From Paenalkalicoccus suaedae (GTDB lineage Bacteria > Bacillota > Bacilli > Bacillales > Salisediminibacteriaceae), in NCBI RefSeq assembly GCF_006965545.2, contig NZ_CP041372.2, positions 1,798,001 through 1,862,000 of the forward strand: DNA of 64,000 nucleotides, written 5' to 3'. A program made the translations under genes and the position numbers. Of this stretch, positions 62,235 to 64,000 are shown in pieces; within the stretch, counting starts at the first letter, position 1, and each line of letters opens with the position of its first letter. The notes beneath the pieces were generated by a model. The model searched no databases. It had not been told where the DNA came from and saw nothing but the letters and a program-made list of their open reading frames with translations.

Positions 62235-63559
62235 GACAGTATTATTATCTTCTTTATCTGCTTGTAGTAGTTTCATATCTATTCGCCTATTTTACAGGCG
62301 CAACACTACTAAATTATGTAGCGAGCGCGGTCATGATGGTTGCCCTCTTATTATCCTTTATCTATGCGACAAATCTATTTAAGGTACTTGGTCTCTTATT
62401 CCTATCAGTAGGTGTTTACCTTGTTTTTACTTATGATATCCAAGGATTTTGGCTATTTTTTAATAGTAACACAGGGCTAGTTGCCTTGCTTTTAATGTTA
62501 CCTTGGATGAATAATGCTGTTCGAGCTGGAGGGTTCGACCGAAAGCTTCAGCAATTACTTAAATCAAATGTAAGCCACGCGGGATCCCTTTATGTGCGAG
62601 CAAAAGCTACATCGTATATACTCGTCACCTTCATTAACCTATCCGCTCTATATGTTGCGCAAAACCTTTTAAAGGAGCAGCTAAAGGGGTGGAAAGAGAA
62701 GAACACCTTTATTAGTCAAACGACGCTACGCGCATTTGCCTTAGCGCTCGCCTGGAGTCCCATGGAGGTACTCGTTGCTATTAGTGTTGATGCTACGGGA
62801 GTTAGCTACTTAACGCTTTTCCCATGGCTTCTAGCAATATCCCTTATCACCTTCTCGATCGATTCCTTCTTTGGGAAAAGGCGCTATCAACATGTACCGA
62901 TCGACAAGCAAGAGGCGCGTCCTGTGCCTATCATGTCTATTCTGCACTTATTCCTAGTGTTAAGCCTATTTTTAGTGGCGATTGTGTCTATTAGCTCCTT
63001 CTTTAATCTGAGCTTTATTTTAACCGTTACCCTGGTTATTTTACCTTTTGCGATGCTTTGGTCGCTATGTATGGGACGAATTCGCCGCTTCTTAAAAATT
63101 GGAGTTGTCAATTGGAAAGAACGCGCAAATGGGATGCAAAACTTCGTTGTGTTATTTGGAAGTCTTGCATTCTTTTCTGACGCATTAAACGCTTCGCCAG
63201 TACTTGGAGCATTTCAAACGCCATTTTTAGCACTCGGTGAGCAACCGTTACTCCTTTTCTTATTAATTCAGTTTACGTATTTATCAATGAGCATGGTAGG
63301 TATTCATCCAATTGCAACTGTTTCTATTTTGATTGAAGCAGTAGGTCCTCTAATGGGTGTCATCAATCCATTAAGCTTTGGGATTATTCTTGTTACTGGG
63401 GCGCTTGCCACAGCTACTGTTGGAACATTTGGCGTAACAGTCACGATGACGTCGATGAATACCGCACAAAACCCTTACAGAATTACCAAAACAAATATGC
63501 CATTCGCGTTACTGTATGGCTCGATCGGGACAATCGTCGCGTACTTACTAACGCTATAG
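62231..63559 (+). CDS. Twelve-helix membrane permease, paralogue of the 60030 gene
   Basis: The 442-residue protein has about 12 helices. It shares with the gene at 60030 the segments FALALAWSPMEVLVA (LxWSP), SMSMVGIHPIATVSIL (IGxHP) and GALATATVGTFGVTVTMTSM (TxxxxxFG), in the same order and spacing, though overall identity appears low. Likely a carrier with two re-entrant loops; substrate unknown. Coupled to the SDR by a four-base overlap and followed 15 bases later by a phosphoglucomutase-like gene, which hints at sugar-related chemistry (inference). Confidence 0.6.
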   Translation: MRQYYYLLYLLVVVSYLFAYFTGATLLNYVASAVMMVALLLSFIYATNLFKVLGLLFLSVGVYLVFTYDIQGFWLFFNSNTGLVALLLMLPWMNNAVRAGGFDRKLQQLLKSNVSHAGSLYVRAKATSYILVTFINLSALYVAQNLLKEQLKGWKEKNTFISQTTLRAFALALAWSPMEVLVAISVDATGVSYLTLFPWLLAISLITFSIDSFFGKRRYQHVPIDKQEARPVPIMSILHLFLVLSLFLVAIVSISSFFNLSFILTVTLVILPFAMLWSLCMGRIRRFLKIGVVNWKERANGMQNFVVLFGSLAFFSDALNASPVLGAFQTPFLALGEQPLLLFLLIQFTYLSMSMVGIHPIATVSILIEAVGPLMGVINPLSFGIILVTGALATATVGTFGVTVTMTSMNTAQNPYRITKTNMPFALLYGSIGTIVAYLLTL

Positions 63560-63574
63560 GGAGGATGTTTACGT

Positions 63575-64000
63575 ATGAAAATGCCGAAAGCCGTTATATT
63601 TGATCTAGATGGAGTAATTGCAAATACTGTGCCGCTTCATTACGTTGCAACAAAGCAAGTCGCGGATGAAGTCGGTGTCCCTTTTACTTATAAAATGAAT
63701 GAAGCTTTCCAAGGTAGAAATCGTATGGAGATGATTCGAGAGCTTTGCGAAGGATTAGATAAGTCAGAAGAGGAGCTCATTCGATTAGGAGAAAAGAAAA
63801 ACGAGTATTACAAGGAGCTTATCGCAACGATATCTGAAAAAGATGCTCTGCCAGGGATGATTATGTTAATGAAAGAATTAAAAGAAGCGGGCGTCTTACT
63901 CGCTATTGCTTCATCAAGCTCCAATGCCGAGTCAGTGGTTAATCAATTAGGCGTATCCATGTACGTCGATTATCTTGTCCCTCATCATAAGGTCACGCAT
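63575..64000 (+). CDS. HAD hydrolase, beta-phosphoglucomutase-like (3' end outside window)
   Basis: The first 142 codons of a HAD-IA protein: KAVIFDLDGVIANTVPLHYV (nucleophile Asp and the beta-PGM-type DGVIxD/NT), an alpha-helical cap (EAFQGRNRMEMIRELCEGL) and LLAIASSSSNAESVVNQLG (motif II). The FDLDGVI.NT..LHY pattern favours beta-phosphoglucomutase (pgmB-like) over general phosphatases. ATG 63575 follows GGGAGGAT at 63559-63566. The frame is open at the end of the window. Confidence 0.8.
   Translation, partial: MKMPKAVIFDLDGVIANTVPLHYVATKQVADEVGVPFTYKMNEAFQGRNRMEMIRELCEGLDKSEEELIRLGEKKNEYYKELIATISEKDALPGMIMLMKELKEAGVLLAIASSSSNAESVVNQLGVSMYVDYLVPHHKVTH

Overview
The window reads as a chromosomal segment of a low- to mid-GC Bacillaceae, most likely a halotolerant or alkaliphilic relative of Bacillus/Shouchella. 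Reasons: strong AGGAGG ribosome binding sites with GTG/TTG starts, the B. subtilis-type arg order (argJ-argB-argD-carA-carB-argF), a proline T-box before proBA, a perfect TnrA/GlnR box before the ammonium transporter, an ectABC osmolyte operon, and YtrA-type GntR, CvfB, TopB and DUF2187 genes. The genus is inference.

Layout. 1-12030: arginine and pyrimidine-precursor biosynthesis (3' part of argJ, argB, argD, carA, carB, argF, then argG and argH), followed by ilvE. 12060-25700: an accessory island holding a 5'-truncated YD/RHS-repeat polymorphic-toxin gene and at least five displaced, decaying C-terminal cassettes. Each cassette has a different toxin tip, followed by a small candidate immunity gene, a hairpin terminator and a conserved spacer. 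Diverged inverted copies of one repeat bound the island. 25770-29920: a 4-TM protein, a DNA-repair-like run (DUF6884-like protein, hypoxanthine-DNA glycosylase, 5'-3' exonuclease), a BtuF-like binding protein, a DCC-type thiol oxidoreductase and a SatA-like acetyltransferase. 30077-34631: a GntR-regulated membrane-protein operon, a tyrosine recombinase and an AbrB-family membrane protein. 34780-37160: ectABC with promoter. 37562-42105: typA and T-box-controlled proBA. 42198-44667: a PH-like membrane protein and an ACT-domain/UPF0210 operon under a glycine riboswitch. 44799-48268: serine hydrolase, acyltransferase, DMT permease. 48346-51826: a nitrogen-controlled amtB-DUF294 nucleotidyltransferase-DnaQ operon. 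51831-64000: HAD phosphatase, SDR, ilvA, cvfB, topB, metallophosphoesterase, a one-domain retropepsin, DUF2187, two related permeases around an SDR, and a 5' fragment of a beta-phosphoglucomutase-like gene.

Common themes are amino-acid and nitrogen metabolism (arg, ilv, pro, ammonium uptake, glycine sensing) and osmoprotection (ectoine, proline). The most unusual parts are the orphan toxin-cassette array and a set of intergenic arrays with an exact 21-bp period at four separate places (about 37440, 45947, 48367 and 59833). The arrays do not share one sequence but do share the period. No tRNA, rRNA, IS transposase or CRISPR array was recognised.
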